A stretch of DNA of 64,000 nt from NCBI GenBank assembly GCA_963713085.1, contig CAVQKQ010000002.1, positions 98,435 through 162,434 of the forward strand. Reading direction: 5' to 3'. A program made the position numbers and the translations under genes. The stretch comes from PFJX01 sp963713085 (GTDB taxonomy: Bacteria > Pseudomonadota > Gammaproteobacteria > Burkholderiales > Thiobacillaceae). Below the pieces are notes generated by a model. The model was not told the DNA's origin and searched no databases. It was given only the letters and a program-made list of their open reading frames with translations. Positions 16,581 through 24,596 of the stretch are shown here, piece after piece. The first letter of the stretch is position 1, and every line of letters starts with the position of its first letter.

Positions 16581-18143
16581 TCACTCCCACTCTATGGTGC
16601 CCGGGGGCTTGCCGGTAATGTCGTAGGTCACCCGGTTGATGCCGCGGATCTCGTTGATGATGCGATTGGAGACTTTTGCCAGGAGCGAATACGGCAACTC
16701 CGCCCAATGGGCGGTCATGAAATCCTGGGTCTGGACCGCGCGCAGCGCCACCACGTAGTCATAGGTGCGGCCATCCCCCATCACCCCTACCGCCTTCACC
16801 GGTAGGAACACCGCGAAGGCCTGGGAAGTCTTTTCATACCAACCACTTGCACGCAGTTCTTCAATAAATATGTTATCTGCCTGGCGCAGCAGATCGGCGT
16901 ATTCCCCCTTCACCTCGCCCAGTATTCGCACACCCAGGCCGGGTCCCGGGAAGGGATGTCGATAAACCATGTCGTGTGGCAGGCCCAGGGCCACCCCCAA
17001 CTCCCGCACCTCGTCCTTGAACAGTTCCCGCAGAGGCTCCAGCAATTTCAGGTGCATGTCCTCGGGAAGTCCGCCCACATTGTGGTGGGACTTGATGGCG
17101 TGGGCCTTCTTGGTCTTGGCGCCGGCGGACTCGATCACGTCCGGATAGATGGTGCCCTGTGCCAGCCATTTGGCGTTCCTGAGCTTGCCCGCCTCGCGCT
17201 GGAAGACCTGGACGAATTCGCCGCCGATGATCTTGCGCTTCCGTTCCGGCTCGACGACCCCGGCCAGCTTGCCCATGAACTGCTTGGTAGCGTCGACATG
17301 GATGACCTTCACGCCCAGGCTCCGGGCGAAGGTCTCCATGACCTGATCCGCCTCGTTCAGCCGAAGCAGGCCGGTATCCACGAACACGCAGGTGAGCTGA
17401 TCGCCGATGGCCCGGTGGATCAGGGCCGCGGCCACGGATGAATCGACCCCGCCGGACAACCCGAGGATGACCACGTCGGAACCGACCTCCGCCCTGACCT
17501 TGGCCACCGCCTCGCCGATGTAATCGGGCATGTTCCAGTCCTGGCCGCAGCCGCAGATATCATGCACGAAGCGGCTCACGATGGCCTTGCCCTGCAGGGT
17601 GTGGGTCACTTCCGGGTGGAACTGCAGGCCGTAGTACCGGCGTTGGTCGTCAAACATGCCGGCGATGGGCGTGGAAGCGTTCTCACACATGACCTTGAAG
17701 CCGGGCGGCAGTTGCTCCACCCGGTCGCCATGGCTCATCCAAACGTCCAGCCAGCACTTGCCGTCCGGATCGGCCCGGTCCTGGATGTCGGCCAGAAGCC
17801 TGGAATGGCCATGGGCGCGCACCTCGGCGTAGCCATACTCGTGGTGGGCGGCTGTCACCACCTTGCCGCCCAGTTGCGCCGCCATGGTCTGCATGCCGTA
17901 GCAGATGCCCAATACCGGCACGCCCAAATCAAACACGGCCTGGGGAGCGCGCGGCGTTTCCTCTTCGGTCACCGAGGAGGGTCCGCCGGAGAGGATGACG
18001 CCCGCCGGCGCGAACTCGCTGATGAACTGCCCGCTCACGTCGTAGGGGTGTAACTCGCAGTAGACATTGGCCTCCCGTACCCTGCGGGCGATGAGCTGGG
18101 TGTATTGGGAACCGAAGTCGAGGATGAGGATTTTCTGGTGCAT
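16581..18143 (-). CDS. guaA: GMP synthase (glutamine-hydrolysing)
   Basis: The 520-residue enzyme aminates XMP to GMP. It has an N-terminal class I glutamine amidotransferase domain with the nucleophile Cys in VLGICYGMQTMA and the His-Glu pair near LQFHPEVTHT. The ATP pyrophosphatase domain has the PP-loop LSGGVDSSVAA, and the C-terminal dimerisation domain ends TYDITGKPPGTIEWE. Length and motif order are normal for the family. It follows guaB on the same strand, but an intrinsic-terminator-like hairpin sits in the 53-base gap, which could reduce guaA expression relative to guaB. Confidence 0.98.
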   Translation of the reverse strand: MHQKILILDFGSQYTQLIARRVREANVYCELHPYDVSGQFISEFAPAGVILSGGPSSVTEEETPRAPQAVFDLGVPVLGICYGMQTMAAQLGGKVVTAAHHEYGYAEVRAHGHSRLLADIQDRADPDGKCWLDVWMSHGDRVEQLPPGFKVMCENASTPIAGMFDDQRRYYGLQFHPEVTHTLQGKAIVSRFVHDICGCGQDWNMPDYIGEAVAKVRAEVGSDVVILGLSGGVDSSVAAALIHRAIGDQLTCVFVDTGLLRLNEADQVMETFARSLGVKVIHVDATKQFMGKLAGVVEPERKRKIIGGEFVQVFQREAGKLRNAKWLAQGTIYPDVIESAGAKTKKAHAIKSHHNVGGLPEDMHLKLLEPLRELFKDEVRELGVALGLPHDMVYRHPFPGPGLGVRILGEVKGEYADLLRQADNIFIEELRASGWYEKTSQAFAVFLPVKAVGVMGDGRTYDYVVALRAVQTQDFMTAHWAELPYSLLAKVSNRIINEIRGINRVTYDITGKPPGTIEWE

Positions 18144-18157
18144 GGGGGTCTCAAACG

Positions 18158-18179
18158 AAAAAGGAGGGCTTTGCCCTCC
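18158..18179 (-). terminator. terminator-like hairpin between guaB and guaA
   Basis: On the minus strand GGAGGGC and GCCCTCC form a 7-bp stem with a 3-base loop, followed by five T (plus-strand A at 18158-18162). It lies between the guaB stop at 18197 and the guaA ATG at 18143, so it would act inside the operon as a partial terminator or attenuator, or as an RNA-stabilising end. Confidence 0.65.
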
Positions 18180-18196
18180 TCCTCCGAGTCGCGGGA

Positions 18197-19654
18197 TTAA
18201 ACGTGGTAATTCGGCGCTTCCTTGGTGATCTGCACGTCATGGACATGAGATTCCGTGATGCCCGCCGAGGTGATCTCGACGAAATTGGCGTTGTCATGGA
18301 AGTGGGGGATGTTTCCCGAGCCCAGATAGCCCATGGAGGAGCGCAGGCCGCCCATCAGCTGGTGCAGCACGTTGAGGGCGCTGCCCTTGTATGGGACTCG
18401 GCCTTCGATGCCTTCCGGCACAAGTTTTTCGACATTGGCCTCGTTGTCCTGGAAGTAGCGGTCCTTGGAACCTTTCTGCATGGCCCCCAGGGAGCCCATG
18501 CCGCGGTAGGACTTGAAGGAGCGCCCCTGGAACAGTTCGATCTCGCCCGGGGCCTCGTCTGTGCCTGCCAGCAAGCCTCCCAGCATGACGGTATGGGCCC
18601 CGGCCGCGATCGCCTTGGCGATATCCCCCGAGAAACGGATGCCGCCGTCGGCGATCAACGGTACGCCGCTCTCGGCAAGCGCGGCCGCCACATTCTGGAC
18701 AGCGGTGATCTGGGGTACCCCCACCCCCGCAACGATACGTGTGGTGCAGATGGAACCCGGGCCGATGCCCACCTTCACGCAGTCGGCACCATGGTCCACC
18801 AAAGCACGGGCCGCATCCGCTGTGGCGATATTGCCGCCAATGACCTGGATGCGGGGATATCTCTGCTTCACCCATTCCACGCGCTTCAGCACGCCGTTGG
18901 AATGACCATGGGCGGTATCCACCACCAGCACGTCCACCCCGGCCTCCGCCAGGGCGGCCACCCGCTCCTCGGTATCGCCGCCCACACCCACTGCCGCACC
19001 AGCTAACAGTCGGCCCTGATCGTCCTTGCAGGCATTGGGATATTCGCTGGCCTTGAGAATGTCCTTCACGGTGATCAAGCCATGCAGTTCGTAGTTTTCG
19101 TTGATCACCAGCACCCGCTCGAGACGGTGCCGATGCAAAAGCTTCATGGCATCTTCCAGGTTGCCGCCTTCCTGCACCGTCACCAAGCGCTCACGCGGGG
19201 TCATGATGTTGGTAACCGACTGGTCCAGATTGGTCTCGAAGCGCAGATCCCGGTTGGTGACGATGCCCACCACCCTGCCCCCATCCACCACCGGCAGGCC
19301 GGATATACGATGCTTGCGAGTGATGGCAAGGACATCGCGCACGGTCATGGTCGGCGCGATGGTTACCGGATCCTTGACCACACCGGCTTCGTGCCGCTTG
19401 ACCTTGGCCACCTCGGCGGCCTGCTGGGATACGTCCAGATTCTTGTGAATGATGCCGAGGCCGCCCTCCTGGGCCAGGGCAATGGCCATGCGCCCCTCGG
19501 TCACGGTGTCCATGGCGGCGGAAAGCACCGGAATATTGAGACTGATGGTCCGCGTCAGGCGGGTCTTCAGGGTGACATCGCGGGGCAGGATGTCGGAAAA
19601 GGCGGGGACGAGCAGAACGTCGTCGAAGGTGAGGGCTTTCTGGAGAATACGCAT
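18197..19654 (-). CDS. guaB: inosine-5'-monophosphate dehydrogenase
   Basis: This 485-residue enzyme oxidises IMP to XMP with NAD, the committed step to guanine nucleotides. It has the TIM barrel with the catalytic-Cys loop GIGPGSICTTRIVAGVG, the flap region (YRGMGSLGAM) and two CBS domains inserted at about residues 90-210 (DVLAITRKHRISGLPVVDGG and LHRHRLERVLVINENYE). The start ATG at 19654 has AAAGG at the right distance. A strong promoter lies 26 bases upstream. It is transcribed toward guaA. Confidence 0.98.
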   Translation of the reverse strand: MRILQKALTFDDVLLVPAFSDILPRDVTLKTRLTRTISLNIPVLSAAMDTVTEGRMAIALAQEGGLGIIHKNLDVSQQAAEVAKVKRHEAGVVKDPVTIAPTMTVRDVLAITRKHRISGLPVVDGGRVVGIVTNRDLRFETNLDQSVTNIMTPRERLVTVQEGGNLEDAMKLLHRHRLERVLVINENYELHGLITVKDILKASEYPNACKDDQGRLLAGAAVGVGGDTEERVAALAEAGVDVLVVDTAHGHSNGVLKRVEWVKQRYPRIQVIGGNIATADAARALVDHGADCVKVGIGPGSICTTRIVAGVGVPQITAVQNVAAALAESGVPLIADGGIRFSGDIAKAIAAGAHTVMLGGLLAGTDEAPGEIELFQGRSFKSYRGMGSLGAMQKGSKDRYFQDNEANVEKLVPEGIEGRVPYKGSALNVLHQLMGGLRSSMGYLGSGNIPHFHDNANFVEITSAGITESHVHDVQITKEAPNYHV

Positions 19655-19679
19655 AGGGTGCCTTTACGCGCAAAACCGC

Positions 19680-19708
19680 ATTATACCGGGGGTACAGGTC
19701 TCACCCAA
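19680..19708 (-). promoter_or_regulatory. sigma-70 promoter of guaB(A)
   Basis: On the minus strand TTGGGT (19708-19703) is followed after 17 bases by a perfect TATAAT (19685-19680). The predicted transcript starts near 19673 with a leader of under 20 bases before the guaB ATG, leaving little room for leader-based control. Confidence 0.75.
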
Positions 19709-19744
19709 GCCATGGTGTTTATCTACCAAAGTGGGGAAAAGCGG

Positions 19745-19773
19745 TTGACGGTGACCCGACCGGGCCTTAATTT
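19745..19773 (+). promoter_or_regulatory. promoter of the small lipoprotein gene
   Basis: TTGACG at 19745-19750 and TAATTT at 19768-19773 are 17 bases apart on the plus strand, 54 bases before the lipoprotein ATG at 19827. Confidence 0.55.
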
Positions 19774-19826
19774 GCGGCTACCGCTCCCCGAGCGAGTGTA
19801 AATCCATCCCTGGAGAGGAGATCTTG

Positions 19827-20165
19827 ATGAATTCCAAAGTTACTTCCGTTGCCATTGCCGGCATATTCGCGATCGCCCTGTCAGCTTGCGGCACTGCCCC
19901 CACCAAGACATCCGAAGCGCCAAAAGCAGCCGCCATGGCCACCATCAGCGCCGAAGCTCAACAGGCCCTGACCCAGGCCGAGGCGGATATAAAATTGGCC
20001 AAGTCCAAATATGCCCTTTGGACCACCGCCGATGCGGCCCTGAAGAGCGCACAGGAGGCCGCCAAGTCCGGCGACAGTGCGGGCGTCATCAAGCAAGCAA
20101 AATTCGCCTCCGATCTGGCCAATGCCGGACTTGCCCAATTGTCCTACCCTTCCACGGAACACTAG
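19827..20165 (+). CDS. small Ala-rich lipoprotein, function unknown
   Basis: The 112-residue product has a lipoprotein signal ending in ALSAC, so Cys 21 would be lipidated. The mature part is Ala/Lys/Gln-rich and strongly helical (ISAEAQQALTQAEADIKLAK), with heptad-like spacing that suggests a coiled coil or helical bundle. The ATG at 19827 was chosen over the adjacent TTG at 19824 because GAGAGGAG ends six bases before it. Its GC and codon use match the neighbours. No family function was recognised. A GGGCGGCG/CGCCGCCC stem follows the stop. Confidence 0.75.
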   Translation: MNSKVTSVAIAGIFAIALSACGTAPTKTSEAPKAAAMATISAEAQQALTQAEADIKLAKSKYALWTTADAALKSAQEAAKSGDSAGVIKQAKFASDLANAGLAQLSYPSTEH

Positions 20166-20177
20166 AAAACATAGCAA

Positions 20178-20195
20178 GGGCGGCGTTCGCCGCCC
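20178..20195. terminator. stem-loop without T-run between converging genes
   Basis: GGGCGGCG and CGCCGCCC form a perfect 8-bp stem with a two-base loop between the lipoprotein stop (20165) and the rnfH stop (20211). There is no adjacent T-tract, so it is either a weak terminator or an mRNA 3'-end stabiliser. Confidence 0.4.
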
Positions 20196-20210
20196 GGCAC
20201 GCCGGAAGTA

Positions 20211-20531
20211 TCATCCATCCGCCGCTTCGCCTCCCCCCTTCTTCATCACCTTGCCCTCGGCGGCCCGTTGCCGCCTGACCTCCTTCGGATCGGCAATCAA
20301 GGCCCGGTAAATTTCCACGCGGTCCTTGTCGCGCAACAGCGCATCGGCCTTGGCCAACTTGTTCCAAATACCCAGCTTGTTCCTGTCGAGATCGATCTCC
20401 GGGAACTCAGCCAACAGACCCGAGCGCTCTATCGCCTGTCGGACCGTCCCCCCCTCAGCCAACGTCACCGGTACCACTTTTTGCCTATCGCGGAGGGCAT
20501 ACACCACCTCCACATGAATCTGGTTACTCAT
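20211..20531 (-). CDS. rnfH: RnfH family beta-grasp protein
   Basis: The 106-residue protein is of the RnfH family (ubiquitin-like beta-grasp), with VEVVYALRDRQKVVPVTL at the start, LDRNKLGIWNKLAK in the middle and DRVEIYRALIADPKEVRRQR near the end. Its biochemical role is not established; it is almost always next to ratA, as here, where the two genes overlap by ATGA. The tail is Lys/Gly-rich. Confidence 0.93.
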   Translation of the reverse strand: MSNQIHVEVVYALRDRQKVVPVTLAEGGTVRQAIERSGLLAEFPEIDLDRNKLGIWNKLAKADALLRDKDRVEIYRALIADPKEVRRQRAAEGKVMKKGGGEAADG

Positions 20532-20965
20532 CGTTCGCCGTATACCTTTTCCGCCCGGTGCACGAAGGCATCCACCAAGTTATTGGTAATCACGCCGAAA
20601 ACCGGCCCCAGCACCTTTTCCAGCAACCCGCTGGAAAACTCATAGTGCAAGGCAAATTCGATCTTGCATGCGGACACCGCCAGGATTTTGAATCGCCAAT
20701 AACCCTCCAACTTTCGGAATGGTCCGCTTTTCAACCGGATCTCCATTTCATCGGGGTAGTGTTTCGCATTTTCCGTCGTGAAGTGCTGCTTCACGTGCAG
20801 GTAGTGAAGATGAATGGTTGCCGAGGTAATGTCTGCTGTCCGTTCATGGAGTTCGGTGCCGCCGCACCAGGGTAGAAACTGCGGATATTCCTCAACCCGA
20901 TCCACCAATTCGAACATTTCAGCGGCCGAATAGGGAACCAGTACTGTTTTTACAACTTCAGCCAT
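20528..20965 (-). CDS. ratA: RatA/Coq10-type START-domain protein
   Basis: This 145-residue polyketide-cyclase/START-fold protein has the family N terminus (VLVPYSAAEMFELVDRVEEY then PQFLPWCGG) and the C-terminal helix ending in FVHRAEKVYG. In E. coli the homologue was described as a ribosome-association toxin, while homologues in mitochondria and other bacteria bind ubiquinone for respiratory function; the second role fits wide conservation better. The ATG at 20965 was chosen over an upstream in-frame start at 21082, which would overlap the divergent smpB gene. It is translationally coupled to rnfH. Confidence 0.92.
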   Translation of the reverse strand: MAEVVKTVLVPYSAAEMFELVDRVEEYPQFLPWCGGTELHERTADITSATIHLHYLHVKQHFTTENAKHYPDEMEIRLKSGPFRKLEGYWRFKILAVSACKIEFALHYEFSSGLLEKVLGPVFGVITNNLVDAFVHRAEKVYGER

Positions 20966-21062
20966 AGCGAGGACAGTATTCGGCTTAGGGGCAGATGGGA
21001 CTGTTAAAATATCATGAAACTCCCACTTCCTCCCGGCACTGCCCCCCTCTTCTCCGGATCCC

Positions 21063-21512
21063 ATGAGCATCATCGATAACAAAAAGGCCTTCCACGACTA
21101 CTTCATCGAGGAACGCTATGAGGCCGGCATCGCCCTCGAAGGTTGGGAGGTCAAAGCCATCCGTGCCGGACGCGCCCAGATCAAGGAGGCCTACGTGGTC
21201 GTCAAGAAGGAGGAAATATGGCTGGTGGGTTGCCATATCAGTCCTCTTCCTACCGCCTCCACGCACATCAAGCCCGACCCGGTTCGCACCCGAAAATTAC
21301 TCTTGCATGCCCATGAGATCAGCAAGCTGATAGGCAAGGTGCAACAGGCGGGATTTACCTTGGTCCCACTCAACCTGCACTACAGCAAGGGTCGCATCAA
21401 GCTGGAGATTGGCTTGGCCAAGGGCAAGAAATTGCACGACAAGCGCGAAACCGAGAAGCAGCGGGAATGGCAGCGGGACAAGGCAAGACTCATGCGGGAC
21501 CGAAACGCATGA
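21063..21512 (+). CDS. smpB: SsrA-binding protein
   Basis: The 149-residue protein binds tmRNA and brings it to stalled ribosomes for trans-translation. Motifs are NKKAFHDYFIEERYEAGI, LEGWEVKAIRAG and the basic C-terminal tail (DKRETEKQREWQRDKARLMR) that mimics mRNA in the decoding centre. It is divergent from ratA-rnfH, a widely conserved arrangement. The ssrA gene itself is not in the window. Its stop overlaps the selU ATG. Confidence 0.97.
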   Translation: MSIIDNKKAFHDYFIEERYEAGIALEGWEVKAIRAGRAQIKEAYVVVKKEEIWLVGCHISPLPTASTHIKPDPVRTRKLLLHAHEISKLIGKVQQAGFTLVPLNLHYSKGRIKLEIGLAKGKKLHDKRETEKQREWQRDKARLMRDRNA

Positions 21513-22591
21513 AATTTCCGGCGCCAAGCCAACCGTCACGCCGCAAGGAAGGACTGGTAGATATCACGGAGATCGCCGGCTTCGATGGCTATATCGATGC
21601 CCGTTCGCCGGCTGAATTCGCGGAAGACCACCTACCAGGCGCCATCAACCTGCCGGTGCTGGACAACGACGAACGGGCCAGGGTTGGCACCCTGCATAAT
21701 CAGATCGGCGCCTTCGAGGCGAAGCGGGTCGGAGCGGCCCTGGTTTCACGCAATATCGCCCGGCACCTGGAGGGCCATTTCGCGGACAAGCCACGTCATT
21801 ATCGCCAACTGGTTTATTGCTGGCGCGGTGGCAGCCGCAGCGGGGCCTTCACGACCGTACTGCGTGCTGTGGGCTGGGGCGCGGTGCAATTGGAAGGCGG
21901 CTACAAAGCCTATCGTCGCCATGTAATCAAGGAGTTGGAGAGAATTCCGGAGCAATTTCGGTTCCGCGTGGTGTGCGGCCCGACCGGTGTTGGCAAGAGC
22001 CGCTTCCTCCGGGCATTGGAGCGAAATGGCGCGCAGGTCCTGGATTTGGAGGCCATGGCCGTCCACATGGGCTCGGTGCTGGGTGCCTATCCCGACCAGC
22101 CACAACCTTCCCAAAAGTTATTTGAGAGCCGGGTCTGGCATGCCCTGCGCGGATTCGATCCGGCGCGTCCGGTGTTTGTCGAATCTGAAAGCAAGCGGAT
22201 CGGCATCCTGCAAACACCTGATAACCTGCTTGAGCACATGCGCTGGGCGCATTGTCTCACCCTCACCGCACCCATGGCGGTCCGGGTCGCATTGCTGCTG
22301 GAGGAATACGCCCATTTCCTTACCAATCCGGAAACGCTGGCTCAACGACTCGACTGTCTGGTTCAACTGCAAGGACGGGAGCGTATCGAAAACTGGAAGG
22401 CAATGACCAGGTCGGGTCAATGGCAGGAATTGGTGACTGAATTATTGGTGCGCCACTACGACCCCGCCTATAAGCGATCACTTGGGCGCAATTACCCCCA
22501 AGCCGCCGAAGGGACGGCCTATACGATAACGTCCCACAGACCGGATTTCTTTCTGGAATTCGCTCGGCAGGTCGCGGCATCTGTAGCTTGA
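21509..22591 (+). CDS. selU: tRNA 2-selenouridine synthase (MnmH)
   Basis: The 360-residue enzyme replaces sulfur by selenium (through a geranylated intermediate) at the wobble 2-thiouridine of Lys, Glu and Gln tRNAs. The N-terminal rhodanese domain has the active-site Cys in YCWRGGSRSGAF, and the C-terminal domain has the P-loop GPTGVGKSRFL. The ATG at 21509 overlaps the smpB stop (ATGA). A selenophosphate synthase, needed for this pathway, is not in the window. Length is normal. Confidence 0.93.
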   Translation: MKFPAPSQPSRRKEGLVDITEIAGFDGYIDARSPAEFAEDHLPGAINLPVLDNDERARVGTLHNQIGAFEAKRVGAALVSRNIARHLEGHFADKPRHYRQLVYCWRGGSRSGAFTTVLRAVGWGAVQLEGGYKAYRRHVIKELERIPEQFRFRVVCGPTGVGKSRFLRALERNGAQVLDLEAMAVHMGSVLGAYPDQPQPSQKLFESRVWHALRGFDPARPVFVESESKRIGILQTPDNLLEHMRWAHCLTLTAPMAVRVALLLEEYAHFLTNPETLAQRLDCLVQLQGRERIENWKAMTRSGQWQELVTELLVRHYDPAYKRSLGRNYPQAAEGTAYTITSHRPDFFLEFARQVAASVA

Positions 22592-22640
22592 CCTCCAGCC
22601 CCCCCCTGCTAGGCTTAAATTGTTACCACAGCGTAACAAT
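22588..22640 (+). promoter_or_regulatory. promoter with 22-bp dyad upstream of the host-attachment-type gene
   Basis: TTGACC (22588-22593) and an extended -10 TGCTAGGCT (hexamer 22610-22615) are 16 bases apart. Immediately downstream is a perfect 8-bp inverted repeat, ATTGTTAC (22619-22626) and GTAACAAT (22633-22640), with a 6-base spacer over the predicted start site, a classic operator position. Confidence 0.45.
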
Positions 22641-22706
22641 CACTCTAAATCCAATCTGTTAATTTTATCAGTCCCATCAACGAGTTATTCAAGCAGAGGG
22701 GTCGCT

Positions 22707-23135
22707 ATGTCTGTTACCTGGATCATGGTCGCCAATGCCAGCCAAGCAAAATTGTTTGCCAATCATGGCCCCAAACAGGGGCTCCGGTTCATCAAGGAAC
22801 TGGTGCATCCCGCGAGTCGTGAGAAGACTTCCAATCTGGTAAGCGACCGATCTGGATCGGGACCGGGCCACGGTGCATTTATCCAGGCCACGGATCCAAA
22901 ACACCACGAGGCGGAGCTTTTTGCCCAGGAAGTGTCCCGGGAACTGGAGCATGGCCGTCAGGAGAATGCCTACGACCGACTCATCCTCGTGGCCTCAGCC
23001 CCATTCATGGGGCTGGTCAACAACCGCCTGCCGGGGCAGGTCAGGAGTAAGGTATCGGAGAGCATAGACAAGGACTATACCCGCTTGCCTGTGAAGGATC
23101 TGGCGGGACAATTGGAGCATTACGTCTATCTATAG
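22707..23135 (+). CDS. host attachment protein family (baeRF-type fold)
   Basis: The 142-residue protein matches the family annotated as host attachment protein, first described in Agrobacterium. It starts TWIMVANASQAKLFANHG and ends with a conserved YDRLILVASAPFMGLVN and KDLTRLPVKDL-like region. The fold is related to release-factor-like/baeRF domains; the attachment role has not been shown outside a few hosts, so the name should be read loosely. The last six bases (CTATAG) also contain the stop codon of the converging thpR gene. A strong terminator for this transcript lies inside thpR. Confidence 0.8.
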   Translation: MSVTWIMVANASQAKLFANHGPKQGLRFIKELVHPASREKTSNLVSDRSGSGPGHGAFIQATDPKHHEAELFAQEVSRELEHGRQENAYDRLILVASAPFMGLVNNRLPGQVRSKVSESIDKDYTRLPVKDLAGQLEHYVYL

Positions 23136-23642
23136 GAGGGGCCAGCGGCCCAATTCCTCATAACGTGCCCCTTCAGGGCGCAAGCTGGATTTGACCAGCA
23201 CAAAATCCCGCGCCGGCCAGGCAACCGCTTCCGGCGCGGGATTTTTTTTTCTGCAGTCAGCCTTTCTGACCAGTGTGATGTGGGGGACATAGGCGCGCCG
23301 ATCGAAAGCCACGTCTATGGCATCAAGTCTGTCTTCCAATCGTCGAACCAAATCAATCAACCCCTCCGGGGTCTGGCTTGCTCCCAAATTTGCTATCCGG
23401 TTATGGGACCAACATTGAAGCTGATCGAACAACACCTCGAACCGGTCTGACCTCACGTCGGCGGCTGCGGCACACAACTCCGTTTGGCGCTCCTCCGCAA
23501 CATCACCGACAAACACCAGGGTCAAATGTAGGCTCTCCGGACGCATGGCCCGCCCACCCAGCAAGGCATGCAGGCTGGATGCGGCAGCCGCCAGCCTGGC
23601 CCTGAGAGGCGGGTCGGGCCACAGGGCGAAGAACACTCTCAT
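23130..23642 (-). CDS. thpR: RNA 2',3'-cyclic phosphodiesterase (2H family)
   Basis: The 170-residue 2H phosphoesterase has the two catalytic HXTX motifs HLTLVF and HITLVR about 85 residues apart, and starts MRVFFALWPD as the family does. It hydrolyses 2',3'-cyclic phosphate RNA ends and was historically named 2'-5' RNA ligase. The ATG at 23642 overlaps the ispF stop (ATGA), so it is the third gene of a translationally coupled chain. Codons encoding KKNP and neighbours form, in antisense, a near-ideal terminator for the converging gene. Confidence 0.9.
   Translation of the reverse strand: MRVFFALWPDPPLRARLAAAASSLHALLGGRAMRPESLHLTLVFVGDVAEERQTELCAAAADVRSDRFEVLFDQLQCWSHNRIANLGASQTPEGLIDLVRRLEDRLDAIDVAFDRRAYVPHITLVRKADCRKKNPAPEAVAWPARDFVLVKSSLRPEGARYEELGRWPLL
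23202..23250 (+). terminator. strong intrinsic terminator embedded antisense in thpR
   Basis: A perfect 15-bp inverted repeat (AAAATCCCGCGCCGG, 23202-23216, and CCGGCGCGGGATTTT, 23231-23245) with a 14-base loop ends in nine T on the plus strand (23242-23250). It lies 67-115 bases after the stop of the plus-strand host-attachment-type gene but within the coding sequence of thpR on the other strand. Confidence 0.8.
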
Positions 23643-24118
23643 TTCTCGATTAGGATGCACACCGCCTCGGCGGCGATGCCTTCCCCCCTTCCGGCAAATC
23701 CCAGTCTCTCGGTGGTAGTCGCCTTGATGTTGACCAAACCCACGGCAAGAGCCAGATCTTCCGCAATGTGTTCACACATCAAGGGAATGTGAGGCGACAT
23801 CCTGGGCGCCTGGGCGATGATGGTGGCATCCAGGTTGCCAACCCGCCAGCCGTGTCCGTCCAGGAGAGACCCCACATGCCGCAACAGCTTGCGGCTGTCG
23901 ATCCCTTTGAACCGCTCTTCCGTATCCGGGAAATGCCGGCCGATATCCCCCAAGCCCGCAGCACCCAACAGGGCATCGCAGATGGCATGAAGCAGGACAT
24001 CCGCGTCGGAATGGCCCAGTAGGCCCTGTTCGAAAGGGATATCCACGCCGCCGATGACCAGCCTTCGCCCATGGGCTAAGGCATGCACGTCGAAACCGTG
24101 GCCGATACGCATATTCAT
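23639..24118 (-). CDS. ispF: 2-C-methyl-D-erythritol 2,4-cyclodiphosphate synthase
   Basis: The 159-residue MEP-pathway enzyme makes the cyclodiphosphate intermediate of isoprenoid synthesis. It has RIGHGFDVHAL and LLGHSDADVLLHA, which supply the zinc ligands, and NIKATTTERLGFAGRGEGI near the C terminus. IspF is usually preceded by ispD in betaproteobacteria, but here the gene before it is a GNAT acetyltransferase that overlaps by ATGA. The overlap supports the first ATG rather than the internal one at 24112. Confidence 0.96.
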   Translation of the reverse strand: MNMRIGHGFDVHALAHGRRLVIGGVDIPFEQGLLGHSDADVLLHAICDALLGAAGLGDIGRHFPDTEERFKGIDSRKLLRHVGSLLDGHGWRVGNLDATIIAQAPRMSPHIPLMCEHIAEDLALAVGLVNIKATTTERLGFAGRGEGIAAEAVCILIEK

Positions 24119-24552
24119 TGCAGTTCCAAAGTCATGGTCTGGTGGGGAATCCCTGCGTCCATATACCCCTCCCCTTCGGCGAAAAACCCAAACCGGGAAT
24201 AAAACGGGACGGCCTGGGTCTGGGCTGAAAGGTGTACCGAATTAAGCCCCGCCTCGCGCGCAATCCTCAATATTTCAGTCAACAGGGACGTCCCCACGCC
24301 ATGCCCACGCCAATCCGGCAACACCGCCATACGCCCGATTCTACCTTGGGGTGTAAGGCGCACGATCCCGATGGCTGCATTGTCATGGGTGCGGGCGATG
24401 AACCAACGGCATTCGCTGTCCCTGCGCTCCCACTCCAATTCCTCGGGCACACCCTGCTCCTGGATGAAGACACGCCGACGGATCGAGGCGATGTCAGTCT
24501 CGTCCGTTTTCCAGTCACAGGCGCGAACAATGAAAGCGGAGGTTTCAGGCAT
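24115..24552 (-). CDS. GNAT family N-acetyltransferase (ElaA/YjcF-like)
   Basis: The 145-residue protein has the GNAT core: an N-terminal segment with VFIQEQGVPEELEWERRD, then motif A (GRIGRMAVLPDWRGHGVGTSL) for acetyl-CoA binding and a C-terminal VPFYSRFGF motif. The VFxxEQ(G/N)VP start is characteristic of the YjcF/ElaA-type subgroup. The acceptor is unknown. It leads a three-gene chain with ispF and thpR through 4-base overlaps. Confidence 0.87.
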   Translation of the reverse strand: MPETSAFIVRACDWKTDETDIASIRRRVFIQEQGVPEELEWERRDSECRWFIARTHDNAAIGIVRLTPQGRIGRMAVLPDWRGHGVGTSLLTEILRIAREAGLNSVHLSAQTQAVPFYSRFGFFAEGEGYMDAGIPHQTMTLELQ

Positions 24553-24596
24553 GTGAAGACAGGTAAAATAGCGCGGTTATTCACAAGGAGTTTGCC

